Made by a program: the position numbers and the translations under genes
Notes under the pieces: generated by a model
What the model saw: only the letters and a program-made list of their open reading frames with translations
Told to the model about the DNA's origin: nothing
Database searches by the model: none
Source of the DNA: Hymenopellis radicata
Lineage: Eukaryota; Basidiomycota; Agaricomycetes; Agaricales; Physalacriaceae
Assembly (NCBI GenBank): GCA_015501595.1
Contig: JADNRX010000015.1
Span: 62,001-126,000, forward strand
Reading direction: 5' to 3'
Length of the DNA stretch: 64,000 bases
Shown: piece by piece, positions 21,245 to 32,721 of the stretch
Position numbering within the stretch: position 1 is the first letter of the stretch
How the letters are laid out: each line of letters opens with the position of its first letter

Positions 21245-24200
21245 TAATACAAGAGAGCTACAAGCTTCATCTTGATAAGTTTCCCAATCTTGATGCTACG
21301 TAGTGAGATGATACACTTCAGAGGCAGCATAATCGAAACAGCAATCAGACGTGATGTGAGTACAGGAACATCTAATTGCCAGCAAGGACCAGTCGTCGTT
21401 GTCGAGAATTGGCATGCATCCTTAAACGAGGGTGATATTGGGTTCGACGACGTGAGGATCCTCTACGACGACAGCTTTGTAGAAACTGGGAAGAGCGGGT
21501 GGCGAACGATGGGTAAAGCCAAAACCTGAGGATATTGAAACTTCCGGAACCGACTGTCAAGCAATGGTTCCCGACCGGCGCGAAGACGGTGACGACAGCT
21601 TGCTGCCACCACTACTGGATGATGTAGGAGGTGTAGAATCGCTGGATGAAGGTGCCGCAGACTCTGCCGAGGACGAATTTGAAGGACTCTCGTCATCCGA
21701 CGACGACAGCCTGATTTTGGCCTCCTCTATTTCCTCTGGTTCCTCCGCGTCGTCGAGTGCCTTCTTGTCCTTCGTCCTCAGCTTCGTCGCTGGGTCTCGG
21801 TTTGGAATTCATCCATCGCGGCTGATGAACGGTTGGCGACCGTTATACGAGTCGCGAGACGGAAGACGAAAAGGAGCGGCTGTTCCAACCATTCACGGGC
21901 GACGACGACCGCGAGCTGACTTCAAAGGTTGACAGAGCGCGTCGCGAACATTGCTGTGTCGATTAAGGGATCATACAGCACATCGCGCGGGCGTCCTACG
22001 CCACTGAAGCTGACTTTCCATAAGCATTCGTGAGCCAGAGTGCGGTGAGGCCTGGATAGTCGTCGTGCCTAGAGTGCATGTTTGCGGGAGTGTTCTTCAC
22101 GGGTGCATCTCTTCTGGGAGGCGCCTCCTCTAGGGGTCTTGGCAAGAGTGATGTGGGCGAGGAGATAAGAGCCTGATTAGGACTCACCGCCAGCGTGGCT
22201 GTGCTGACTCGAAAACTCAAATACCCAGTGAGCAATTGCAATTGATGCTGGAGTTACAACGGCGACACGACGCGGCTTAGCCCAGGTAGCATAATTGCTA
22301 CAGTGATAGATAAGGCTGTAAAGGCCCAACGGCGAGGAGTGAAAGAAGTTCGATGCAAAGATTCTGAGGCAGCGGATACTGACGATGCGGGTTCATGCAG
22401 TGAGATGCGTGACGGTGGCGAGACAAAGCTGAACACCAAATAATGATTATGTCACTTTCCTACATGCCTGGGAATTAACGGGAGAGCTAGAAGCTTCATC
22501 CCAGTGATTCCACTCAAGACACAGGAGTTGCCAGTGAGAGCTTCCTCATGTCATGTCCAAGAGAGCTAGAGCTCGATCTTGTTTTGAGGCGCATGAGTAT
22601 TCGGGGAATCCCGCCATCCATGTGAACGCCTTAGAACAGCATCCGGATATCCTGACAATCGTTTTCGAGGTCGAGCTTGTTGACAAGACCAGTAGGATCA
22701 TATCTTGATAACGCATCCTCGTTTCCACACCAGCAAGCATTTCGATTTAAATGACCTGGTTAATTCTGCTGCGCCGCGTTCAACTTCGCCGTGGATACTG
22801 CGTGGCGTGCCTCGAGTTGGTAGCTTTGGGAAAGTACGGTGACTTAAATCATGTCACGCCAGTCGGTTCTGTACGCGGACGGAATCATCGAGACAGGTGA
22901 CTGAAACGGACGGATGCGAATATGTTGAGCGTCGATATCTGAAGAGATTAGCCTGAAAGACGGCAGCACTTTGCTGTTCAGTTCGTAGGTGATGGATTAG
23001 GCGGCGTCTTATAGACGGAAACAGGTCGACTAAGACATGTACAGAGTCCTCGAGACTTGAGGTGCAACGAGCTTTCCACCCTGTGAGCACAACTATGATA
23101 ATAGAGATAATGTCGATCGCGATGAACGAGCAGCCGCGGCCATGAATAAAAGTTGCCTCACAAAAGAGCGAGAGAGTTCAAAGCTCCATCTCGCCCACGG
23201 CACAAGAGCTACAAGCTGCATTGTGCCAGGCTCAAGAGAGCTAGAGCTCAATCTTGCTTAATCGTAACAGAGCGGAAATCGAGAAAATCCCTCTGTGACA
23301 ACCTCTGTGGCGTGTAGATATTAATGGCGGCGGGCTACGACGCAGGGGCAGCATAACCGAAACGGCAATGAGACGCCAATCTTCCGGAGTAGAGGAGCCT
23401 CGATAGCGTGAGACGAATGAGGGTGGAAGAACGATTCTGAATCGGTAGTAGATACTGATGATGCGGGTTCAAGAGAAAGGCTATTGAGACGCGTGATGGT
23501 GACCAGACAAGGCTCAGGCTGAACATCAAATAAGGACTGCGTTGTTTGTTGATACCGACGAGAGAGCTAGAAGCTTCATCTCTTTTGATACACATGAGCT
23601 GAAAGCTCCGTCGAGCCAGATCAAGAGAGCTAGAGCTCGATCTGAGTCTGAAACAAACCCTTTCTCCCAGAGTTTTGGGATGAACAACATTGAACGGAAT
23701 CATCCACAGCACCTGGTACCTCGATCCCCAGGTAAAGGAATGAGGTCTTCGAGGAATGACAGTCGGTGGACTCGACAGGATATCCGCGCCAAAGTCGATG
23801 TCATCCAGCGATCTGCGTGTGCCTTTGTCTGAAGAACGTGATGGACGAACGGGAGATAAATCATCAGTATATCAGGACTGCGAGAGTTGAAGACGAAGTC
23901 GAGGGCTGGGTTATGCTCGGCGGCATGCAAGTTATTAGCACTTTGGGGTAGCGAAGAATCGCCCCGTCATCGATATGAGCATCCTCGTGGTCCAAGTCGT
24001 TGATGTCAGTTCTCATCAACGCTGTAAGTGTGAGAACCAGCGCCTGAGTCCAATGTCTTGAGAAAAGTCGAACATCACGCGCCGGGTCGTCCTACAACCA
24101 AAAGCATTTCACGGGCTCGGCTGTGCCTTCAAAACCTGAAAGGATTTCACTCGTCTGCGCATGTCGAACATTTTGAATAGACTCAAGAAGGATTAAGCAT

Positions 24201-27200
24201 CGAGCGATGGCTTATACGAGGGAGAGGATCCCTTGACCACTATGCGTAGAATTTTCGACCGCAACGCCCATTCCCGTGACTGAATCCCAGCTTCATCGCA
24301 GCGACGAGCTAAGAGTCGTCTCTAAATCAAAGTTCGTGTCCTCGAGCGGAATACTCTCTGTCGTAGACGCAGGATTCTAGACAGACGACACCATTCCAGA
24401 CTCCAGTAACGTTGACTCGCGGAGGGAAATGGACGATAACACAACGGACGACTCATGGGAATAACCACCGCCTCCTACTCATCGTCCTCCAGCATTTATT
24501 CCCTAGAAGCCCGAGGTCGCGGTGGTTGATGTCGATGTAACAACAAATTCGGAATATCCCTGGTAAAAGCTGGAGGCGGGCAGTGGGCTGACAGGTCGTG
24601 TCCAAGGTTGTTGTGGACTAGAAACAATACTGTACTAACGAGTTTCAGAGAACGCCCTAGAAACGGCCGCGTTGGGCGCGTCGGCGGTAACGAGTGAGTC
24701 TGGACGCCCGAAAGAAACAGAGGCGTCGCGTTCGTAATCGATGAAGATGGTGACAAAGAGCTGGAAGCCCCATCATGCCTGGTTCAAGAGATCTAGAGCT
24801 AGAGCTCGATCTTGGTTACATGCATCGGAGCTGAAACCTCATCAAGCGTATATGGATAGTTCGCATGTCCCGAGATCACGACATGGATAATTTGTCTGTT
24901 GTGGCACATAACTCTCGCTTGAGCACCCCTTTCGCCCCCCAGACCAGCGCTGACTGAGTTCGTTGGTGGTCTTAAGGGTAGGTGCTCAGAATGAGCCTGG
25001 AGTACGGCGAGATCAATAGGAAGTGTAAGAAGAACACGACTCAAGAGCGGTGGGAGAGCTAAAAGCTCATCCCGTCCATGGCACGAGAGCTACAAGCTTC
25101 ATCGTGCTGGAAGAGGGCTAAAGCAGACTGAGTTGTTCCATCCTACACTGTCCAGATCAACCGTTACAATCGTCAAGTTGACGGACATGACTGAAAATTC
25201 CTCAAGATGTTGACTAGGTGGATGCCGAATCTTGGAAGCCGCTGCTGAGGTCAATGTCGCCAGAGCGGTGATAAACCCGCAACAATCCCGATAACGCGCC
25301 AAATCCTAGTCCGGAAAGTATTGATCGCGATAGGAGCACGGAAAGTTTGGCGAGAGAGCTAAAAGCTTCATCTCGCTGGTGGAAAAAGAGCCTCGTTCAA
25401 GAGAGCTAGAGCTCATCTTTCGTCGAGAAGCAGAAGGAGTCTAGTGCAGGAGTTGAATTGATGTTCATTGTCCACAACGCATACGAGTCGTATCACATTG
25501 GAATTTGAGCAAGATTGAAGAGGATAATCAAAGTCGAAGGGTGCAACCCGACCAAATAGGTTTGGGATGTGTAGATGCCCGCGAAGCCGTCAAGGACGGA
25601 GCAAGGCCAGGTTAGATCCCGAAACGGACTACGCCAGTTCTCTGATGCAGTAGCACAAACCTCGAATCTTCGCGAAGATACCCATAAGCGTGATCCTTAG
25701 ATTCAAGAGTCCGAGTCCACACCATCAAGGTAACCAATGCCTGGAGTAGGAGATTCAATAGTGGCGAGAGAGCTAAAAGCTCCATCCCGCGGGCCGTGGC
25801 ACGAGAGCTACAAGCTACATCGTGCTAGGTGAAGCAAAACTCCAGAAATCGAGTCCAGAATGGCAGTGAGACGAAGCCGGAGACACGTCAGAAGGAGGAA
25901 ATCTTGTACAGGATTTCAAGTTAATATGGGCAACTTCTGGTGGTGTGAGTCGCCATGATGGTTGCACGCGACTTGAAGGTGAAGCATACGAGTCTGTAAA
26001 GCAGAGACGCCCACAAGAATCGGAGTTGTACAAGGCGGCGAGTCGGGTAGTCATGGGCAAAGGTTGCGTCCGTCTGAAATGGGAAGACACCTCCTTGGAA
26101 TAGCGACGTCGAATCGAAGAGTATCTGCTACATGCTCCAAAAGCGAGCCCAAGACCTCCATCCATACGCTATATGTAGCACCTCGCAATTTGGAATGACT
26201 TGTTAGATTCCAAGCCTGGATGTGCATCTAGCGGTAGGGTTCATATTGTTGTGGCGCCGGATTCGTCAGACACCACCGAAAGTTCCTTGGAATGTTGAAG
26301 ACGACAAACCCACTGGTCCTCGTCCTACCGGTCATCCTCGAGAAGGCGATAATTACGGCGACACCAAATTCTTGATCCCAAGAGGCAGCGTCAAGATTCG
26401 CACAGTCGGCGTCAGGCGTGTCGGATGCGGTGTCAAAATAGTTGGTACTGAGGACCGGAGATCTTGAACCATGGAACGGAAATGCGACCACCAAGGAACA
26501 TGCCCAAACACGGTTGATCCTAGGAGCATTGGTGCCGGCGTCAAGATTCGTAGAGCCAGCGTACGGTATCGAAGAATAGCTGATGTCTAGGACTCGAATC
26601 TTGAACAGTAGAGCAAATCCAAATGGTACCAGGAGTGGAAGGTGTTTAATGATCATGAGCGAATCTAGGTTGACGTCGGATGTTGACGTGCAAATCACGA
26701 TGGTGGCTGCACAACGCTTGATGGCCAATAAGTACGAATACAACGACTTCCAGTCGATATCGGCAGCGAGTATCGCGGGAATTATTGGACGGGTCACAAG
26801 TAGTGAGTCGGAGCGTACGAGACCGTAATGCAAAGGTTGCAAAATCATATCTCAAAACGTGCCCATGACCATCCATATGTGTCCCGTTCAAAGACGCGCC
26901 AAATCCACGATCCCGTTGGCCGCCCCAAACTGAGCCGGCGTGATCGTATGCCACAATAAGAAGGCAATAGTGTGACCCGAAAATTTCCTGGAGGACAAAG
27001 ATCGACCAAAGACACCAGATGCCACTGGTAGATGGTCGCGCCCGAGAGAGAAAGGAACGGGCATCCAGACGCCGATTATCTAACGCCTCGCCAATCCTCG
27101 TTCCGCGTATTGTTGAGCCTAGCCCATAGCATTGCATTGACGGCGATTGGACGAAGAATAACCACCAATGGTGCAAGCACGATTCGCGTCGGAAGAGGGC

Positions 27201-28440
27201 AGTTCACAGCTTGGGCCTGCCCTTTCAGTTTGAAGAAACAAAACAGTGGGTCAGAAGCTCAATCTTGTCAGAGGGCCTAGGTAAGGAGAGCTAGAGCTCA
27301 TCCTCTGTCAAGCCTAGGTAAGGAGAGCTAGAGCTCATCCTGTCCCATCACAAGAGCTGAGGCTCTGTCTTGCTGTTCCAATTCACCTTACACAGCACAC
27401 GAGGGAGAGCAACACGATATATTGAGAAACAAACACACGACGAGGGGAACTTGTAGTGAAGGTGGCATGCCCAAGTAGTCAGATACTCGAACCGTAAGCG
27501 ATGCTGTCGTTAAAGTGAACCGACAATGATATCTTCCGAAACTCGTGATCCTCGTCCTACTGGTCCCAGCAGTATCTAGGTCGACGTCGGCTGTAGGCAT
27601 GCACGTCGAGACAGTAGCCGGATACTGGAGCACAAATCCGAGGCATTACTAGCAAGCGGTACAAAAGTCGTGTCGTGTCGACGGTGATGCCGGAGGTGAT
27701 GAGACAAAGCTGGAAGGTGAAGATTTCTGGGCTTGAGGTACGAAACCACCGAACAACGAGACTGTATTGTTCGGAATTGACGGCGACGCGGATCGCACGA
27801 GTGGTTGATGATGGTCATAAGGAATGAGTCGGGGATACGAAGATGATGCGGGCAGTGAGAGTCTAGAGACCACGAGCGCATCCTGGCCGTGGGTACGTGA
27901 ATGCGGATGCCAACGGCGCTGGACAGCTGGGGCCCACGGTGAAATTGTGCGAGAGCCCAAGCATCAAATGCAAGGATGCAGAAAGACTCTGAGTCGACAG
28001 CGGCGATGGATAATGACAGCGTTAAACGCGCTGAAGCAGGCAGCAAAGTCGTAGGAGCCAGGAATGTGAGACGCATATCATATCAAAGAGAGGAGCCGGT
28101 GGAAGACCTCGGGTGTAGTTACTGGGAAGTGATGCTTGGAGGGCGACGGCGTGGAGCAAATGAGGACGCCGGCAGGGCACGAAAGCTTGATGAAAGTCCC
28201 GGAACTAACGTGTAAACGCAGGTCAAGTTGAGGCCGCGGCGGATACGCTCGATGGCACAGACGTAGAGTGAACGTGCTGCGAACATGGGAGCGACACGCT
28301 CGACCATGCAAGTATACGAGAGAGCTACAAGCTTCATCTCGTAACATGTGGGCATGAGAGCGACACGCTCGACCATGCAAGGTGGGAGAGAGCTACAAGC
28401 TTCATCTCCAAGAGAGCTAGAGCTCATCTTTTAAGAGCGC
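21245..28440. repeat. Array of short hairpins with shared core and variable outer stems
   Basis: At least fifteen segments of about 22-29 bases share the core GAGCTA(C/G/A)AAGCTTCAT or GAGCTAGAGCTC, itself a small palindrome (AGCT-ACA-AGCT). The outer stem differs but stays paired: CAAGA/TCTTG (21250-21274), GGGA/TCCC (22480-22502; 25052-25073), GCGAGA/TCTCGC (23168-23194; 25350-25376), GGCACAA/TTGTGCC (23199-23227), GCACGA/TCGTGC (25081-25107; 25799-25825), TACGAGA/TCTCGTA (28315-28343), AGGA/TCCT (27295 region). A second core, GAGCG-ACA-CGCTC, with CATG outer arms occurs at about 28286-28308 and 28351-28378. Paired changes point to selection for, or a copying mechanism that preserves, hairpin structure. 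Confidence 0.8.
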
Positions 28441-28525
28441 AAGGGAACTGGAAGCTCCACGATGCGAATGCCGGGAGCTAGCGGCTCAACCGGACTTGGT
28501 ATCCTCCGGGAAGCGGTGAAGTCCT

Positions 28526-28539
28526 GGGTGTCCCCACCA
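28526..28539 (-). other. Primer-binding site
   Basis: The plus strand reads GGGTGTCCCCACCA, i.e. it looks like a tRNA 3' end including CCA, one base from the LTR. Such complementarity primes minus-strand DNA synthesis in LTR elements. I cannot name the tRNA with certainty. Confidence 0.7.
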
Positions 28540-28540
28540 C

Positions 28541-28963
28541 TGTGAATCGAGCGTCCGATTCCACCCAGTTCTAGGACCTCTCCGCTGGGAGGATACGTGA
28601 ATGACCTGTCGGAAGGTCGCGTGGCCGTAGGCGAGGCGCGTCGGCGCGTAAGACAGGGCGTACGGCGGACGGGAATAGTCGTAAAGGTCGTTAGTCGGCA
28701 GATTGTAACCCATATGCCGTAGGAAGCGTTTGACCCGCGCTCGGGGAGCCGTTACACGGGTGCTCAGCGGGCCTGGCGTGACGGTTATCGAGATACAACG
28801 TGAAGGGGTTAATCCATCGACGGGAACAAGACGGGAGCGAAACAGACTGAAAACAACGATGACAATTCTAACTAAGGTACTCTGACACGACAAACACATA
28901 TGTAATCTGGCTTAGTCATCGAACCTCCCACGATTCCGATTCCAGCATCCCTATCCTATCACA
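28541..28963 (-). repeat. 5' LTR of the LARD-like element
   Basis: About 423 bp, aligned with 19677-20112 over its whole length (for example GGCCGTAGGCGAGGCGCGTC and GGGCCTGGCGTGACGGTTAT in both), with scattered substitutions and small indels. It ends 61 bp before the stop codon of the DysF gene. Confidence 0.9.
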
Positions 28964-29024
28964 ATGCCTGAATAAAGTAAACAGTAGTGTAACACGAAAT
29001 AATGATAGCGTCCCAAGAACAAAG

Positions 29025-30383
29025 TTAAGAAACATAACTCCAAAAGTCCACCATTGAAGGAGATTGCTGTACGGTTTCATTAGACATCAAAGCTGAAAGC
29101 AGATCAGCCCCCTTCAACATCTTCAGGAGCTGAGCTCGAGAATCGGGATATACGAAGGAATGAAGAATATCGGCACCCTGTAAAGAGCCATCAATGAGCA
29201 GAAAGAGATAATGGCTCAGTCAAACTTACGTGTTCTCTGAGTACGGCTTCAATGACCTCGCGTCGTGTGAGGGAGGCAGACTGCCCGCGAATATTGGCCT
29301 CCTGCACTCGATACTCAGACGGTAGAGGAGCGTCATCCTCTGACCATTGTCTGACCGGGGTCACCCGGAGGGCAATATTCCAAGCCAGTGCCTCCATATC
29401 TCAAGTTTCCTCCCATCACGTCCCATAATCTTCATGACGGAGCAATATCCCGACCAGTGAGTGTCCGTATCATCACCGAGCCACACAGAATCCAGCACCT
29501 CAACGTCGACACCTTCAAAATCGGACATGGCCGAGATAACCGACGGGGGATGGAGAGTGGATCCCAGAGATGCTCGACGTCGGACAAGTTCGTCAAGTTT
29601 ATTGCTCTTGAGCGTCGCTGGGGGACTAAGGTGATCCGAGTCGTCCTCTCGCTTGCTCACTTTGGCAGGCCGCATCATGAGGCGGATCCAACGACGGCGC
29701 CGAACAAAACTCAGGGAGCCCACTTTGGCGCGCCAGTGGTGCTTTTGGAAACACCAGTTGTACTCGAAACCGTCGTGTTGCACGTGGCCAGAGTCATTCT
29801 GCATGTCAATCATCCATGCTTTAGATACCCAGCGCCAGTTTCCGTCCGGAAGTGGGTAATCAGACGGGGTGTAATTGGGTTGTGCTGATCGTTTATTAGA
29901 GGTCGTCGGAATCGTAAAAGGGTAAGGATCGTTGGGTAGCAAGGAGAGTTTGGAGTAATATGGTATAGAGAACAAGGTCATCCTATGTAATTAAGATGTG
30001 AGACCTGTTCAAGGAAGGAGATACCAAGCATACCCTCTCTGGTTCTCATAGAGAACTGCCCATTGATACTTGTCCGTGTAATCGTCGCTGTACTGGACAG
30101 TAGTGGGGCGGCGAAAGCGAATGGGGAGTTCCGGCGGGTCTTCAGACTCTTCCTCGTTGGCGGCGACAGAGAACTCGGCCGCTGATGAATGGATGGAATC
30201 TGGCCTGGCTTTGGAGAGCCTGTTTGAGCTATGCAGATTGGGGAGGGAGATGGGGAACCGTGTCTTCTTTACGAAGCGCTGGCGAGCCGCGTCGGCCGCA
30301 GAATACTCATCGACGGTGAGCGCCTGGGGTGGCGGGGCTACAGACATGAGGGCACGAGACGTAAAGGCCGGATTTGGGTTCAA
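29025..30383 (-). CDS. DysF-domain protein (peroxin/Spo73/Mug65-like)
   Basis: Exons are 30383-30034, 29982-29230 and 29177-29025. The central region has the tryptophan-rich DysF signature: YQWAVLYENQRG, then NWRWVSKAWMIDM and FEYNWCFQKHHWRAKVG..VRRRRWIRLMMRP, as in Pex23/Pex30-type peroxins and the sporulation protein Spo73. Such proteins act at ER or peroxisome-linked membranes; here no membrane segment is evident, nearer to the soluble Spo73/Mug65 type. The C-terminus reads ...HSFVYPDSRAQLL..SYVS. One frame break occurs at about 29370-29372 (GGG on the plus strand); one extra base would join EIWRHWLG to VTPVRQWSEDDA. The start ATG lies only 15 bp from that of the co-chaperone gene on the other strand. 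Confidence 0.75.
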
Positions 30384-30398
30384 TCTTAACAGTCATTC
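30384..30398. promoter_or_regulatory. 15 bp head-to-head gap, overlapping bidirectional promoter
   Basis: The DysF gene starts at 30383 (minus) and the HscB gene at 30399 (plus), so promoter elements of each must lie inside the other's transcribed or coding sequence. No TATA box fits in the gap. Confidence 0.7.
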
Positions 30399-31186
30399 AT
30401 GTTGTCCCGTCTGTCTGGTCGTGCTGTCCACCGTTTGCCAGTCCTGCAGGTGGCCATCAGCGCTCGATTCAATGCCACATTTGCAACACTTCCCAAGTCG
30501 TGTCCATCTTGCCACCAGCCTCTTCCGTCATCCGTGCCGGCCTGCAATAAATGCGGAACCATTAAAGCTATGCCACGCGATGTAAACTGCTACACTATCC
30601 TAGGCCTGCCCTATGAACCACAGAAATTCTCTTTGGACGAGCTCGATCTACGAAACCGCTTTCGCCGTGCCCAGGCAGCGTGTCATCCCGATACCTGGAC
30701 TTCCCGTGGCAAGGTGAGTAACTACCAAGCCTGCTTACTATGCATACGATGACTCCTATGGAAGGACAATACAGAGATAGCACAGGAACTCTCTTCACGA
30801 GTCAATAACGCGTACCAGACTTTACGAAATCCACTAACGCGTCTGCAATACCTCCTTGAACTGAATGGCGTTCCGATGGAGGAAACGGACAAAATCGATG
30901 ATATGGAGTTTCTGTCTGACGTCCTTATGGCTCGGGGCACTATTGAGGAGGCAGAAAGTATCGAAGAAGTAGACGCTGTTGTCGAAGAAACCGATGGTGC
31001 GTGTACATTCCTCTATCATCAAATTGCTATCGACTGTATGAGCTAGACAAAATGAAAGCAGTGCTCAAGTTGACCGAGGAACTCGTAGCGAAGCAGGACT
31101 GGGTCGGCGCAAAGAAAGCTGGTATACAAATGACATATATAGACGGCGTAAATAAGGCGGCAGAGGAATGGAAACGGAACAGATAG
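30399..31186 (+). CDS. JAC1: HscB/Jac1 mitochondrial iron-sulfur J-protein co-chaperone
   Basis: J-domain co-chaperone that stimulates the mitochondrial Hsp70 for Fe-S cluster transfer from the Isu scaffold. Exons are 30399-30713, 30765-30996 and 31047-31186, giving 228 aa. An N-terminal presequence rich in Arg and lacking acidic residues (MLSRLSGRAVHRLPVLQVAI) suggests mitochondrial import. It is followed by a CPSC...CNKC zinc-binding pair, as in animal HSCB. The J domain has NCYTILGLP and HPD (in AACHPDTW), and the C-terminal HscB oligomerisation/Isu-binding helices include NAYQTLRNPLTRLQYLLELNG. Length matches the family. The stop is 13 bp from the end of the convergent DPH7 gene. Confidence 0.92.
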
Positions 31187-31199
31187 CCCTTTCGCAAAT

Positions 31200-32599
31200 C
31201 TATCCTCTCCAAATGTGTAGTAGATGGTCATAGAAAGAGCAGCTTGCTATAGTACTCTCGCCAATGTGACGAGATGAAAACGACCAATCTACGCCATAGG
31301 CAAGAGATTCGTGCTCATCGAAACGCTTTACAACAGCGCCCTCCTCCAGCGACAGTGCACCATTCGAATCACTGTTCATCAGCCCAAAGTTGACGACCTT
31401 GAAGCCATCATGCATGCAAGCAACAAGTAGATCATTTTTGCGTTCCGGAGAAGGGTGCCATTTAGCTCTCCAAACACCGCCACCGACGTTCGTCTGACAC
31501 AAGGGGACGAGAGGTTTCCTAGTGTCAAAGAGGCGAACAAGATTGTCGTAACTTGTCCCGCTCGGTCAACGAGTATGCTTTCCTTACGGCCGTTTATGCT
31601 TACCTTCCAACACTGATCAAGTTCTCAACAAACGGGTGACTTTGAATTGTGGTTATTCCGGCGTCGAACCTAGGCGTTATAAGATTCGTTCTGGGATTCT
31701 GACAGTCCCCACCTTTTATTGGAGAATATTGGTCTTTTCACATCACGGACGTCCCATCCCTTCAACTGTAAATCGTCACCGCCTAGAATTCAGTTGTCAG
31801 GAAATCAACGCAATGCGCATGTTCACATACCAGAGAACACGACATTATTATCCCAATAGTTCCATGCGGCGATCCATGGTTCATAATCGTGGGCATGCCA
31901 GGTAGTTTCCACTGTCAGCGCGCGAGAAGTTGCGTCTGGTCGAAGTAAACAAAGAGAACCGTTCGATAAAGAGATAACCAGAGAGCCTAGAGATCTGTAC
32001 AGTCTGTTAGATAGCAGAGGGGATATATGAGAAGAAATACGAACGTCCCAGAATCTCTCCGATTAGACCAATCAAGTGACAAGCAGAGATTGGCTGTTGA
32101 TGAAGCACATTGGATAGATTGAACTTGTCGAAACATGATCTGCAAGATATAACGATGCGAAGCTAAGACGGAAATGTAATTTCAGCTACCTCATCTCCAC
32201 ACCACTCAAATATGGTGATATTGCTTTCAGAGTCAGCTACGGCCAAGGTAGCCGGAGATCTATGACACCTGAAGGCGTTCCATTGTGCTGAACTCGCGAA
32301 ATAAAGAGCCTCACCATTTCATGTCTAGGATTGCTGGTAGATCAAAAGTCTGGATTTTCGTGCTGTAGAGTTCAAGTTAATAACTGTACCAAAGCAACGC
32401 CGGATCAACATCACAAGTTGCTTTCGTCCTCGTTCATGCGAAAGACCAGGCATTGGCCGTGTCTTTGCTGATGGTTTAACGGAGATTGCGCAGACGCGAC
32501 ACCTTCTTCTAGTTTGTATGTACCGACGACAAAAATGTCCTGTAGCCCTTCATGAGGGCAGAATTCGACTGAATCTGCAGGGAAAATTGTGTCGTACAT
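31200..32599 (-). CDS. DPH7: Diphthine methyltransferase-type WD40 protein (DPH7/Rrt2/WDR85)
   Basis: WD40 protein of diphthamide biosynthesis; it acts on the modified histidine of elongation factor eEF2 before final amidation. The start at 32599 gives MYDTIFPADSVEFCPHEG, as in the family. Successive exons read TKIQTFDLPAILDMKW, HRSPATLAVADSESNITIFEW, then WIAAWNYWDNNVVFSG, LKGWDVRD, and the last exon GGGVWRAKWHPSPER...FDEHESLAYGVDWSF...ASCSFYDHLLHIWRG, the diagnostic C-terminal blade. About eight exons are separated by short introns; exact internal borders were not all checked. It is divergent from the helicase gene (122 bp between ATGs). Confidence 0.88.
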
Positions 32600-32721
32600 G
32601 ATGATCGAGAAAGGAAAGTCAAGATAAGATAAGCTGAGAAAATGAGAATTAGGCCGAGAGTACGGAAATTGCCGGTTCAAATTTTGACTGCAACAGTCGT
32701 GCCCACACAGGTCCTGAGCAG

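Larger units (their letters stand above)
19677..28963 (-). mobile_element. LARD-like LTR retroelement without coding region, ~9.3 kb
   Basis: Two direct ~430 bp repeats bracket 8.4 kb. Their ends are TGTG...CACA in both directions. Polarity is minus: next to the 28541-28963 LTR lies GGGTGTCCCCACCA (28526-28539), which on the minus strand is a primer-binding site matching a tRNA 3' CCA end with a 1-nt spacer. Next to the other LTR the minus strand reads ATTGGGGGGCAC, a polypurine tract. No gag, protease, reverse transcriptase, RNase H or integrase motif is visible in any frame, and the longest ORF (~206 aa) looks random. The interior carries many short hairpins. No matching target duplication flanks it, and the LTRs have visibly diverged. 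Confidence 0.8.

Noticed and set aside
26228..26848. 206-aa minus ORF inside the LTR element
   Set aside because: No retroviral-type motif, no similarity I recognise, overlapped by other ORFs of similar size; expected by chance in 8 kb of mixed composition.
19677..28963. Reading the LTR element in the plus orientation
   Set aside because: After the left LTR no tRNA-complementary site is seen on the plus strand, while the minus orientation has both a CCA-ended PBS and a G-rich PPT in the right places.
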